Assembly: GCA_019359285.1 (NCBI GenBank)
Contig: JAHHHQ010000045.1
Coordinates: 1 to 64,000, forward strand
Length of the DNA stretch: 64,000 nt
Direction: 5' to 3'
Source of the DNA: Nodosilinea sp. WJT8-NPBG4
GTDB taxonomy: Bacteria; Cyanobacteriota; Cyanobacteriia; Phormidesmidales; Phormidesmidaceae
In this document: positions 53,444-63,877 of the stretch, piece by piece
Numbering within the stretch: the stretch's first letter is position 1
Layout of the letters: each line of letters starts with the position of its first letter
Made by a program: the position numbers and the translations under genes
The notes under the pieces: model-generated
The model's database searches: none
What the model was told of the DNA's origin: nothing
What the model saw: only the letters and a program-made list of their open reading frames with translations

Positions 53444-54187
53444 CTAGAGCCAGCGCTTGATCCAGCCCATGCCTAAAGCTACGGCACTGCCCTGGCTGGC
53501 CCTGTGGCGGGCACTTTCAGCGATATATAGAGCTTGCAGCTGAATGGGTCGATGGTGCGATCGCCCATTGGCCTGCACTAGCCAGCGCTGGTATTGGGTC
53601 AGCTCATCGCCCTGAAGCAGTAAATCTGGGTGGCGCTGCTGTCGCTCCCATTCCAAGGCTCTCACCAAAAGTTGGGTGTGGGCCTGGTGATAATCAGCGG
53701 CGTGGTGAAGAGTCTGCAAGAGTTGACGGCCCCCATCGGTCTGCGCCAGGGGCAACGACCTGGTTCGCAGATCGATAACCTCAATGGTTTGCAAAGGCTC
53801 AGGCAGGTGGTGGGCAGAGATGGTTTCGATCAGCACCGGCACAATGCGTTTGTTCAAGCTGAGGGCAAACAGCAGCCCCTGTAGACAAAAGACATCGGCC
53901 AGAGTGTAGGGCGACAGCACCAGCACATAGTTGTCGCAAGCTTCGGCCGCCCGAGCGATAATTGCCTCAGGGTTAGCGTCAGCAGGCCAGGGGTAGGGGC
54001 TTTGCCGGTAGCTAATCTGAGACTGGGTTAGCAGCTGGCGCAATTCCTCTACCACCTCGGCTCCCCCTGGCCCGGCGATCGCCTCCCCAGGAGCGCGGCA
54101 ACCATCTTCGACCGCGTAGGCCAAAAATACCTGAGCCGTTAGGTCAGTGGCAGACTGGCCATGGCCAGCAACATTGGCGTTGTTCAA
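53444..54187 (-). CDS. TIR-like protein without the catalytic Glu
   Basis: 247 residues; only a TTG (54187) fits as start. Residues about 18-135 follow the TIR fold (AQVFLAYAVEDG, SYRQSPYPWPADANPEAIIARAAEACDNYVLVLSPYTL), but where the TIR-WD40 protein has SKECELEVQCAL this one has ADVFCLQGLLFAL, so the candidate catalytic Glu is absent. Residues about 166-230 share the helical module of the TIR-WD40 protein: HTQLLVRALEWERQQRHPDLLL against HTSILMKALEWERQEKRIDYLL. No WD40 part. A regulatory or decoy partner is possible, but not shown. Confidence 0.65.
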   Translation of the reverse strand: MNNANVAGHGQSATDLTAQVFLAYAVEDGCRAPGEAIAGPGGAEVVEELRQLLTQSQISYRQSPYPWPADANPEAIIARAAEACDNYVLVLSPYTLADVFCLQGLLFALSLNKRIVPVLIETISAHHLPEPLQTIEVIDLRTRSLPLAQTDGGRQLLQTLHHAADYHQAHTQLLVRALEWERQQRHPDLLLQGDELTQYQRWLVQANGRSHHRPIQLQALYIAESARHRASQGSAVALGMGWIKRWL

Positions 54188-54426
54188 AAGCTGTACCTAT
54201 GCTTGCAATGCACTCAAACCCTGTGCCCAGACTGGCCAACGAGCCGTGCGTTGCCTGGGGTTGTTGCTCCAACTGCCCGCGCCTTGAGGATACCCATTTT
54301 TTTAAATCGGCTTGCTATCCTCGGATACACCTACACCCTTAAGCTGCAACTCTCCTGACGCAATTCAAGGTGAAGCTAAGGCTTTGACTGCGTCCATCTG
54401 TAGAACAAGCTTTGGCAAGCCAGGCC

Positions 54427-55755
54427 TTAAGGAGCCAAGGCCACCAGCTCATCCAGCACGTCCTCAAAGGCTGGACGAGCCAACACCTCAGGCTGCATGC
54501 AGGCGGGCTGTAGCTGGCGCAGTCGCAGCACTGGCTCAGAAGAGGCCGGGCAGCGATCGAGCAAATCCTCTAGCAGACAGCCAAAGGCCCGTACCTCCAA
54601 ATGCTCTAAGGCCGGAGCGGCCTGCCCCGCTCGGTCGTAGAAGCTAGCGGCCCCAAAGTCGCTCAAGCAGGCGTCTCCCAATTCGGTGACTAGGGTGTTG
54701 TGGGGATACAGATCGCCGTGGAGAATGCCGCGTCGATGCAGGTGAGCGGCGGCAGAGGCTACTCCAATCGCAATGCCCATAGCCGCCTCTAAGGAAAAGG
54801 TGACCTCTGGAGAGTAGGTGTCACGGGTGCAGCTCTCTAGGCTAGGAGGACCGCCCATCACCCGGTAGCTGGGGTCAACCAGCGGCAGCACTAGTCCAGG
54901 TTTCTGCTCGGGATGCGCGACAATCTGGCCCAGGGGACCAATCAGGTTGGGGTGTGCCCCCGCCGCCATGCAAGCCCGCATTTCGTCTTCGGGCAAACCG
55001 TCACTGATGATCGCGCCTTTGAATAGCTTGAGAGCAACGGGCATTTCGTCCTGGCCCTGCCGCCAGGTGCCGCGCGAAATCACGCCGGAGGCCCCCTCCC
55101 CTAACAGGTCGCCCACCGTCAGGTCACCCCAGGCAATTTGAGGTAGCGGCAGAGACTCGTTACCCCAACCCTGGCAGAAAGGGTTGCCGGCGTAGGCCAA
55201 CCAGCTCAGGCGCGGCAGGGTGAGCAGCCAGGGAGGCAGAGCCTCAAGCTGGTTGGCGGCAAGGCGCACTAGCTCCAAATTTTGGCAGTTGGCTAGGCTC
55301 TCTGGCAGAGCCCGTAGCTGGTTGCCGGCCAGCATCAGCTTCTGCAGCTGAGTAAGCTGGCCGATGGACTCGGGCAGCGACTCAATGCGGTTGTCGGTCA
55401 AGATCAGCCAGCGGGTGGCTAGGGGTAGCGCTTCAGCGGGCACGGTGGTGATTTGGTTGGCCTTAAACCCAATCATCGACAGATTAGGACAGTGGGCCAG
55501 CACCTCGGGCAACACCTCAAAGGCGTTGTTGCTAAAGAATGCCACTCGCAGGTTGTGCAGCTGAGCAAAGCTATCGGGCAGGGTGGATAGGGCATTGTTC
55601 GATAGGTCGAGCACTTCGAGGCTGTCGGCCAGCTCAAAAATCTCTTCTGGAAAGGTCGTTAGCCCTGCCGCCAGGTTGAGTCGCCGAGTGCCGGGGCGCA
55701 AATGTAACGGTTCGGGGCCGACACCGAGGGGTCGCCGCATTTCCAGATTTTGCAT
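54427..55755 (-). CDS. Leucine-rich-repeat protein kinase
   Basis: 442 residues. Residues about 20-205 are seven or more LRRs of the bacterial LxxLxxxxNxLxxLP type. Residues 213-442 are a kinase: GEGASG (219-224), ALKLFK (Lys243), HGDLYPHN (346-353, catalytic Asp), DFGAASF (Asp366). The HRD Arg is Gly, as in some divergent bacterial kinases, but Lys, catalytic Asp and metal Asp remain, so activity is possible. Cytoplasmic, with no membrane helix. Substrate unknown. Lies beside the TIR-like gene, but a 240-bp gap separates them. Confidence 0.85.
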   Translation of the reverse strand: MQNLEMRRPLGVGPEPLHLRPGTRRLNLAAGLTTFPEEIFELADSLEVLDLSNNALSTLPDSFAQLHNLRVAFFSNNAFEVLPEVLAHCPNLSMIGFKANQITTVPAEALPLATRWLILTDNRIESLPESIGQLTQLQKLMLAGNQLRALPESLANCQNLELVRLAANQLEALPPWLLTLPRLSWLAYAGNPFCQGWGNESLPLPQIAWGDLTVGDLLGEGASGVISRGTWRQGQDEMPVALKLFKGAIISDGLPEDEMRACMAAGAHPNLIGPLGQIVAHPEQKPGLVLPLVDPSYRVMGGPPSLESCTRDTYSPEVTFSLEAAMGIAIGVASAAAHLHRRGILHGDLYPHNTLVTELGDACLSDFGAASFYDRAGQAAPALEHLEVRAFGCLLEDLLDRCPASSEPVLRLRQLQPACMQPEVLARPAFEDVLDELVALAP

Positions 55756-55834
55756 CAGTGTAGCCTCGGGTCGAGTGTCTACGCCTAATGTGGCATTTCC
55801 CTAAAGTTACACGTGTGAAAATTTGGTGTAGTTT

Positions 55835-55852
55835 ATCGCCGAGCTTGGCGAT
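55835..55852. repeat. Short hairpin between the GIDE-like and LRR-kinase genes
   Basis: ATCGCC-GAGCTT-GGCGAT, 6-bp arms; weak and without a T-run. Confidence 0.35.
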
Positions 55853-55889
55853 CGGACGAACTGAGTAAACTCAAGCTTGAGGCATTGCT

Positions 55890-56543
55890 CTAGCGATCGC
55901 CGCGAATCCTGCGCCAGATCAGATAAAGATCTAACCCGCCCCCCAGGGTCAGCAAACTGCCCAAAACCGAAAACAGCAGGCCCCTCTGGCGGTTCATCAA
56001 TTGCTCTTCTAGTAACGCCAGATAAGTTTCTTTAGTCTCAAACCCGATCTCCGCCTCGCTGACCACGGGGCGATCGCCAGCGACGCTCAAGGTACCCAAC
56101 ACTAGAACTGGATCGTTGATCTCAAAACCTTCGTAACTGCGGTTGCTCCCTTCTTTTACCTGAGAAGACGTCGATTGCAGGCTATATCCAGCCGCGATCT
56201 CCACCTCTCGACCCGGAATCTGCACCCAGAGTGTGGGGTTATAGCTGCGCTCGTACTCCCATTTCCATTCGTCGTCGCGGCGCACCCGGTGATATTCGTT
56301 GTAGGCCACTAAGGGCGGGCGATCGCTAAAGGAGTTGCGATCGCTCACTTGGCCCTCTAGCAGCACTGGCGCGCCTCGCTCATTGAGAGTCGCCGCTGTG
56401 GCTACGGGCAGCCGCGCTACCTCCTTGGCGTGGTTGGCAACCGACCGGGGTACCACAGCCCAAAGCACTCCCCCAGTAATCAGAAAGGGAACGCCTACGG
56501 CGGCCAACACCCCCGGCAATAACCAGCGCTCCCATTTGCCCAT
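55890..56543 (-). CDS. GIDE-like membrane protein, second of a tandem pair
   Basis: 217 residues from the ATG at 56543 with an SD-like GGAG close before. N-terminal helix (LPGVLAAVGVPFLITGGVLW), a GIDE-type domain (GAPVLLEGQVSDRNSFSDRPPLVAYNEYHRVRR, PTLWVQIPGREVEIAAGYSLQ, PVLVLGTLSVAGDRPVVSEAEIGFETKE) and a C-terminal helix. GIDE domains occur in the MULAN ubiquitin ligase without its RING here. Bacterial role unknown. It is a paralog of the next upstream gene, 18 bp away. Confidence 0.72.
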   Translation of the reverse strand: MGKWERWLLPGVLAAVGVPFLITGGVLWAVVPRSVANHAKEVARLPVATAATLNERGAPVLLEGQVSDRNSFSDRPPLVAYNEYHRVRRDDEWKWEYERSYNPTLWVQIPGREVEIAAGYSLQSTSSQVKEGSNRSYEGFEINDPVLVLGTLSVAGDRPVVSEAEIGFETKETYLALLEEQLMNRQRGLLFSVLGSLLTLGGGLDLYLIWRRIRGDR

Positions 56544-56561
56544 TGCTCCTCCCACGCAAAG

Positions 56562-57155
56562 TCAGAAAGGACTGCGCCGCCTAGCCCTAGTGGCCGCTAC
56601 CCCTGCCACCAGGGTCACGACTCCGCCCACACCAAGCCACACCAGGCTAAAGTGGAGGGTCTGCTGTCTCTCACGTTCTATCGACACCAGATAAGCCTCT
56701 TTAGTCCCAAAGGCGATCTCTGCCTCGCTGACTACAGGGCGATCGCCCGTTACGCTCAAGGTTCCCAACACCACAACGGGACTGTTAACTGCAAATCCTA
56801 CGTGATAAGGCGTAGAGCGTATTCGATACCCCGCCGTCACTTCCACTTCTTTCCCTGGAATTTGCACCCAGAGGGTAGGGACGTAGATGTGACTGGTCTC
56901 CCCCTCGTATACGTCATAGGCAACCAGGGGCGGACGATCACTGAAGCCCATGCGATCGTCCACACGGCCTTCTATCAGCACCCTAGTTCCCCGCTCGTTG
57001 AGGGTATCAGCAGTCGCTACGGGCAGCCGAGCAACTTCCTGATTATTGACGCCTTGGTGCCAAAATAACAGCATTAAGCCTCCACACATCAAAAAACATT
57101 GGAACCCGCAGAGAGCCATCCCCTTCGATAAAAACCTGCATTCCTCTGGGCTCAT
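56562..57155 (-). CDS. GIDE-like membrane protein, first of a tandem pair
   Basis: 197 residues. Same layout as its neighbour: N-terminal helix, EVARLPVATADTLNERGTRVLIEGRVDDRMGFSDRPPLVAYDVY, PTLWVQIPGKEVEVTAGYRI, PVVVLGTLSVTGDRPVVSEAEIAFGTKEAYL, then a membrane segment. The shared EVARLPVATA.TLNERG stretch and order show a local duplication with moderate divergence. The pair is co-directional and close, so probably one transcript. Confidence 0.72.
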   Translation of the reverse strand: MSPEECRFLSKGMALCGFQCFLMCGGLMLLFWHQGVNNQEVARLPVATADTLNERGTRVLIEGRVDDRMGFSDRPPLVAYDVYEGETSHIYVPTLWVQIPGKEVEVTAGYRIRSTPYHVGFAVNSPVVVLGTLSVTGDRPVVSEAEIAFGTKEAYLVSIERERQQTLHFSLVWLGVGGVVTLVAGVAATRARRRSPF

Positions 57156-57211
57156 TGCTTTTCCTGTGGTCTGTCAGCCAAAGTTCGTCTGCTCAGTTAA
57201 GGGACACTAAC

Positions 57212-57802
57212 TCAGAAGTTCTGCAAAGCCTGGGGTTCAGGGAGCGCATCAAGGGCGGCTTTCTCCTTATCCAGCCGTCGCTTGCGGGCATAGAGCTGAA
57301 TGGTCGCCGCCATAAACACCACCAGCCCCACCATCAGCCAGGTGGTCGCCCCCGTGGGGAAATTGTTCTTAAAGATCACCAGCATGACGATCGCCACTAG
57401 CAGCAGAGTAGGGGCTTCGTTGAGCGCCCGCAGCTGTTGCCCCGACCACTTACATTCGCCCCGGTGCAGCTGACGCATCAGCCGAGCGCAGTAGTGGTGA
57501 TAGGCCAGCAGCACCGCCACCAGTCCGAGCTTGGCGTGCATCCAGCTATCTTTGAGGTACTCCGGCATCTGCACCAGAAGCCCAATGGCCATCACCACCG
57601 TCACTATCATGCCGGGGTTGGTGATGATGCCGTAGAGGCGCTTTTCCATCACGGTGTACTGGTTCTTGAGAATGCTACGAGCCGGCTCTGGCTCAGCCTC
57701 CGCCTCGACGTGGTAGATAAACAGGCGCACCAGATAAAACAACCCGGCGAACCACACCACCACACCGACAATGTGAAACGCTTTGAACCAGTAGTAGGCC
57801 AT
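57212..57802 (-). CDS. hemJ: Protoporphyrinogen IX oxidase HemJ
   Basis: 196 residues, five transmembrane helices. AYYWFKAFHIVGVVVWFAGLFYLVRLFIYHVEA is the HemJ start, with the functionally important His10 and Arg26-type residue; later YGIITNPGMIVTVVMAIGLL, WMHAKLGLVAVLLAYHHYCARLMRQL and RALNEAPTLLLVAIVMLVIFK. It oxidises protoporphyrinogen IX in haem and chlorophyll synthesis. It is 1-gene separate from the TPR gene upstream. Confidence 0.92.
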   Translation of the reverse strand: MAYYWFKAFHIVGVVVWFAGLFYLVRLFIYHVEAEAEPEPARSILKNQYTVMEKRLYGIITNPGMIVTVVMAIGLLVQMPEYLKDSWMHAKLGLVAVLLAYHHYCARLMRQLHRGECKWSGQQLRALNEAPTLLLVAIVMLVIFKNNFPTGATTWLMVGLVVFMAATIQLYARKRRLDKEKAALDALPEPQALQNF

Positions 57803-57960
57803 AAGTTATTCCTGTCATCCTGCCAAAGGCTCTGCTCTGGCGGGATGTTGCAAACCGTTAAGTACGCCTTTCATTGTCCTGCAAGGGTTTGTCCTTGAGA
57901 AGGCGCGTGCGATGGTTCTTAACGATTGTGGTTTTTGAACTTTGAATTTTAGAGGTTGTA

Positions 57961-58000
57961 CCCATCCACCCATCCACCTACCTACCCATCCACCCACCTA
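57961..58000. repeat. CCATCCAC-type tandem tract
   Basis: CCATCCAC occurs three times within 40 bp, with CTAC units between, at the end of the TPR gene. It touches the stop codon of that gene on the minus strand and resembles the other C-rich gaps. Confidence 0.65.
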
Positions 58001-60238
58001 CAGCCGCCGCAACACCTGGGCCAACAATTCCCCTGGTAGCTTAGAGAGCACTGCCTGCTGACCGGGGATACCGAAGATTTCAAAGTTGAGGTGGGCATTG
58101 TAAACCAGGGCTGTGATCAGCACCTCCACCTGCTGGGGATTGTCGTGCCAGCCTTGGTAGGTCAGCAGGTATTGGCTGAGGGCCGTTTCTAGATGGTGCT
58201 GACGGGCTTCAGGCTGAGTTTCTGGCAGCGCCTGAGCCAGCTGATCGTGAACCACTCCGGCGCTGTGACAGGTGGCCCACAGGTCAAACCCTAGGGCAGG
58301 GGGTGGCGTTTCTTGCAGGGCAAGTTGGGCGGCCGCTAGGGCGGTTTCGTAGGCGGCAACGGCCTGTTGCAGGGTGGCAATGCGGCGATCGCCGGCCACA
58401 GCTTCCTGCTGAGCTAGATCCCAGTAGGCGGTGCCCAGATTGTTGGCGGTGGCAGCACAGCCAGCCGGGGAGACGGCCACGGTGCGGTGTTTAAGGGCAG
58501 CCTGGTAGGCGGCGATCGCCCGTTCGAGCAAAAATACCGGCTGTTGGTGCTGGGCCAAACTCCAGTAGGCAATGCCCAGGTTGTTTTGCACCATGGCATA
58601 TTCCAGCGGTTCATCCTGGGCAGAGCGGTGAGCCAAGGCTTCACCGTAGGCGGCAATGGCCTGGGCCAGGTGGTGCTGGGGCTGCTCATACTGGGATAGC
58701 CGCCAGTGGATCGCCCCCAGGCTGTTCTGCAGATTGGCGTAGTCGATGGGCGATCGCGCCGCCGGGCTGTGCAGTAGAGCCTGCTGATACGCTGCCACGG
58801 CTTTCTCTAAACAGAGAGCTGGATCCTCCAGGTTCGCCAACAGCCCATATACGGTGCCCAGGTTGCCGTAGATGCGCCCCAGGGTATCGGCAGGGATCGC
58901 TTTAGCACCGCCCTGAAGGGCTTTTTCGTAGGTGCTGGCGCTGCGGCGCAGCCAGGGGGTGGGGTCAGGCGTGCTCTCCTGCTGCCCCTGGAGCCAGTAA
59001 AGGCTGGCTAAGTCGTTAAGGGCGTCGCACCAGTCGTTGCTACCCTGGGGCAAACCGGCGATCGCCAAGTCATACACCGCCGTCGCAAAGTCGAGCACGC
59101 TAGCGGTGGGAGCTTCGACTGAGAGGCGATCGCGCCCGATCTGACCTAGCGCCAGGTACGCCCGCGATAGGGTCAGCGGCCCCGCCTGCTGCTCAACCAA
59201 CCCCTGAATGTAGCGCCATAGGTTTGCCAGCTCCACATCCTCAGCTAAGTCTGGGGGCAGTTGTAGAGCCCCCGTCGGGTGCAGAGATGTCGGGTCGGGC
59301 GAGACGGGGGCATGAACCGGCTCAACGGTTGGCAGCACAGGTTCGGCCCGCTGTAGAGCCGCTAGGGTCTCCGCTGCCATTGCCCCTACCGGCGGCATGA
59401 CGATACTCGAAAACGTCCCTTGATCTATAACGGTGTAGCTCTGGGGGTTTTGCGGCTGATCATGGTTGCGAGCAGCCTTAGCCTCTGGACCGAGCAGAGT
59501 GGGCAGCTCTACGGGCGGCACCACTGGCTGTGCCGCCGCATCCTTGGGAGTAAGATCCTTTGCAAGCGCAGGCTGCTCGAAAGTCGAGAGATCATCCCGC
59601 AGCACCCGCCAGAGATCGGGGGGATTAGCTGAAGGGTTACTTGGCGCTGGTGGTGCCGCTGGCTCAGCCGGAGCTGACGATGGCGCACTGGGTTCGCCCA
59701 TAAACTCAAACAGGCCGCTACGCGATCGCCAAAATCCCGGCACCGACTGCCGAATTTTGCCCAGCCAAGGGCGCGGCACCCACACCACCAGCCGACAGTC
59801 GAGCTGAGTCAGCAGCGCATCGACTCGAATCAGCGAAGCCAAAAACCGGTTTTGCACCGTGGGCGACTGGCGAGTGAGCTGATCGATGCCCACAATCTGA
59901 AACACGGGTGTGGTCGGCGAGCTGCTCTGGAGCCGGCGCTGCTGCTTCAGCCACAGCAACACCTCGCGCACCAGGTCAGGGCGATCGCCGCTCAGCCGCA
60001 GCGTCACCAGCGTAAACTGCCGCGCCCGCACCTCCGCCGCCAAGGGCACCGTCTCGGGCAGGGGGCTAAAGTTGGCCTCTAGGCGCTGGGCTAGCTGCTC
60101 TTGCAGAGCCATGTCGTCGCACACCGCAATCAGCAACTGCCGTCGCAGGTTGAGTTGCAGCGCCAGTCGCAGCTCCTGATAGGCTTCCTGGTTGTGCCCC
60201 AGGTAGGTTTGATAATTCAAAGACACAGCAGCGGTCAC
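57998..60238 (-). CDS. TPR-repeat protein with an N-terminal ATPase-like domain
   Basis: 746 residues from a GTG start. Residues about 20-190 resemble a P-loop-like scaffold (QLLIAVCDDMALQEQLAQRL, REVLLWLKQQRRLQ, VFQIVGIDQLTRQSPTVQNRFLASLI, CRLVVWVPRPWLGKIRQSVPGFW), but no complete Walker A is visible. A Pro/Ala-rich linker leads to TPRs (about 360-640), with units such as YGNLGTVYGLLANLEDPALCLEKAVAAYQQAL. A scaffold or signalling role is likely, without further detail. Confidence 0.72.
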   Translation of the reverse strand: MTAAVSLNYQTYLGHNQEAYQELRLALQLNLRRQLLIAVCDDMALQEQLAQRLEANFSPLPETVPLAAEVRARQFTLVTLRLSGDRPDLVREVLLWLKQQRRLQSSSPTTPVFQIVGIDQLTRQSPTVQNRFLASLIRVDALLTQLDCRLVVWVPRPWLGKIRQSVPGFWRSRSGLFEFMGEPSAPSSAPAEPAAPPAPSNPSANPPDLWRVLRDDLSTFEQPALAKDLTPKDAAAQPVVPPVELPTLLGPEAKAARNHDQPQNPQSYTVIDQGTFSSIVMPPVGAMAAETLAALQRAEPVLPTVEPVHAPVSPDPTSLHPTGALQLPPDLAEDVELANLWRYIQGLVEQQAGPLTLSRAYLALGQIGRDRLSVEAPTASVLDFATAVYDLAIAGLPQGSNDWCDALNDLASLYWLQGQQESTPDPTPWLRRSASTYEKALQGGAKAIPADTLGRIYGNLGTVYGLLANLEDPALCLEKAVAAYQQALLHSPAARSPIDYANLQNSLGAIHWRLSQYEQPQHHLAQAIAAYGEALAHRSAQDEPLEYAMVQNNLGIAYWSLAQHQQPVFLLERAIAAYQAALKHRTVAVSPAGCAATANNLGTAYWDLAQQEAVAGDRRIATLQQAVAAYETALAAAQLALQETPPPALGFDLWATCHSAGVVHDQLAQALPETQPEARQHHLETALSQYLLTYQGWHDNPQQVEVLITALVYNAHLNFEIFGIPGQQAVLSKLPGELLAQVLRRL

Positions 60239-60268
60239 GGTGGTTAAGATGCAAGCGGCATGATAAAA

Positions 60269-60286
60269 CTAGTTACTATGAACTAG
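60269..60286. promoter_or_regulatory. Candidate operator in a divergent region
   Basis: CTAGTT-ACTATG-AACTAG, a perfect 6-bp inverted repeat with a 6-bp spacer, 30 bp before the TPR-gene start and upstream of the winged-helix gene. Could be a site for a regulator. Confidence 0.4.
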
Positions 60287-60440
60287 CGTGCGATGGTCAG
60301 AGACTAGCCCTAAGCGCGATTTCAGAACGGATACTCGTTTCAAGTCGGTTCCCAAACGCCTCGCGAATCGCCCCGCTCCCTTCCATTACACTTCACCCCA
60401 CGCCAATCGTTTCAGGACGTCAGCATCATTTTCAGCCCCA

Positions 60441-60896
60441 ATGAGCGCGACCCAGACCACCTCTCTGGCCCCTACCCCTCTTGAGTTAGCTATTTTGGGC
60501 CAACTCGAGGCCGCTGGCGGCACCTGCGATTCCCTCACCGCACTGCCCGTCGAGAGAAAAAGTTCTATGCGCCAGCGGGTTAAAGCTTGCCAGCAGCTTC
60601 AGGCCAGGGGCTGGCTAACCTACGACCATGACATCGCTCAGTTTGGCCTCACTCTCACCGGCAAAACCCTGCTCAAGCTCGATCTGTCGGTGTGGCCCGT
60701 CACCCCCGACGAGTTGATGATTCTGCGATCGTGCCAAGGGGGCCGCATTAACCCCAGCCAGATCCATCGGCGGGTGTCAGTGGGCGATCGCCAGAGGTTG
60801 CTAAAGAGTTTGGCAACACAGGGACTGATTGTGGTGTACGAGAGGGCCGTGGTCAACCTGCATCTCACTCCCGAGGGCAGCCGCTATTTGAAATAA
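60441..60896 (+). CDS. Tandem winged-helix-like protein
   Basis: 151 residues from the ATG at 60441; the 51 codons before it look non-coding. Two similar halves, each helix-turn-helix plus wing: LELAILGQLEAAGGTCDSLTALP, RQRVKACQQLQARGWLTYDHDIAQFGLTLTGKTLL and DELMILRSCQGGRINPSQIHRRVSVGDRQRLLKSLATQGLIVVY, HLTPEGSRYL. The arrangement suggests a DNA-binding regulator. Target unknown; a palindrome lies in the divergent region upstream. Confidence 0.65.
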   Translation: MSATQTTSLAPTPLELAILGQLEAAGGTCDSLTALPVERKSSMRQRVKACQQLQARGWLTYDHDIAQFGLTLTGKTLLKLDLSVWPVTPDELMILRSCQGGRINPSQIHRRVSVGDRQRLLKSLATQGLIVVYERAVVNLHLTPEGSRYLK

Positions 60897-61013
60897 ATTA
60901 AGATCAAGCTCGGCTCACCACTGGCAGGAAGGTTAGAGACAAAACATGGGCAGCAACTTTACCCTACAAATAAACCCTATGGACAGGGCAAAATTAGCTC
61001 AAGGCTTTCTAGC

Positions 61014-61316
61014 ATGACTTTGCCACTGAACTGCAAGCACGTTTTAGCATTGGCCCAAGCCCACCAGGGCGACCTTGAATTGCTTGGAGTTAAATCATTG
61101 GAACTGTTTGGCTCGGTAGCCCGTGATGAGGCTCAACCCCATAGTGATGTTGATTTTTTAGTCGATTTTGCCATTGAGCCAACTCTGTTTGATGTATTTC
61201 GGGTACAGCATTATCTCGAAGACCTTTTAGGCTGTGACGTAGATATAGGCACTCGGGCAGCACTCAAAGCCCATCTCCGAGAACCCGTCACTAAGGATGC
61301 TGTTCGTGTCTTCTAG
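61014..61316 (+). CDS. mntA: MNT-domain antitoxin (MntA)
   Basis: 100 residues with the minimal nucleotidyltransferase motif GSVARDEAQPHSDVDFLVDF (Gly33, Ser34; Asp45, Asp47). MntA antitoxins AMPylate the HEPN toxin HepT on its tyrosine. The toxin frame overlaps its end by 20 bp. Complete. Confidence 0.9.
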   Translation: MTLPLNCKHVLALAQAHQGDLELLGVKSLELFGSVARDEAQPHSDVDFLVDFAIEPTLFDVFRVQHYLEDLLGCDVDIGTRAALKAHLREPVTKDAVRVF

Positions 61317-61656
61317 AGACTGGCTGCTTCGCATTCACGACATCTTGACCGCAATTAGCGCTATTCAAGCACGCACATCAGCTATCAGCTTTGAAGTGTT
61401 TGAAGATGACGAAACTGTCCTCAAGGCGGTGCTCTACGACTTCATCATCATTGGTGAAGCCTCAGCCAATATTCCTGACGAGATTCAACAGCGCTATTCT
61501 GATTTGCCGTGGCGCTTGATGAAAGACATGCGAAACATAGCTGCCCACGAATACTTTCAGCTAGATACACCCACTATCTGGAGAACGATTCACCGCAGCC
61601 TACCGCCCCTAGTCGAGCCGTTACAGTCGATCCTTGAGCGCGAACAGCCATCGTAA
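61297..61656 (+). CDS. hepT: HEPN-domain toxin (HepT)
   Basis: 119 residues with the HEPN RNase motif R-x4-H-x-Y: RNIAAHEY (Arg79, His84, Tyr86). The Tyr is the AMPylation target of MntA. A GTG at 61306 is an alternative start after the overlap. Forms the MntA/HepT pair, one of three toxin-antitoxin loci here. Confidence 0.9.
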   Translation: MLFVSSRDWLLRIHDILTAISAIQARTSAISFEVFEDDETVLKAVLYDFIIIGEASANIPDEIQQRYSDLPWRLMKDMRNIAAHEYFQLDTPTIWRTIHRSLPPLVEPLQSILEREQPS

Positions 61657-61696
61657 TCTAACTACAAGAACCACTCACTAGATACACCTTAGGGAG

Positions 61697-61763
61697 AGGA
61701 GGCTTTCCTCATCTTCCCCATCCCCCTCACCTCCCTCATCCACTCCTCCACTCCCTACCCCGC
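61697..61763 (+). repeat. C-rich low-complexity tract
   Basis: CATCTTCCCCATCCCCCTCACCTCCC-type sequence between hepT and dnaK. Confidence 0.65.
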
Positions 61764-61851
61764 CTTCCACGGTTCGGTATCCCCTCCTTCAGAGAAATGG
61801 CTTGAGCAAGCACTATAGATGATATAGCTGTCAAGCCGGAGCAAAGACAAT

Positions 61852-63756
<1,905 letters not shown>

Positions 63757-63798
63757 CTGGGCACCCTGCCCTAGCCTACAGCCTTGCTTCGGCTAGCT

Positions 63799-63830
63799 AA
63801 AAGGTGGAGAGCGATTGCTCTCCACCTTTT
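63799..63830 (+). terminator. Rho-independent terminator after dnaK
   Basis: AAAAGGTGGAGAGC and GCTCTCCACCTTTT form a perfect 14-bp stem with loop GATT, followed by TTT. It serves dnaK and the convergent gene. Confidence 0.9.
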
Positions 63831-63877
63831 TTTGCGTTGAGTCGACATACCTAGATACTGCCCTATAGCAGCAACTA

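Noticed and set aside
61657..61851. CIRCE or other heat-shock operator before dnaK
   Set aside because: No TTAGCACTC-N9-GAGTGCTAA-like inverted repeat is present; only a C-rich tract and weak -10-like AT stretches are seen.
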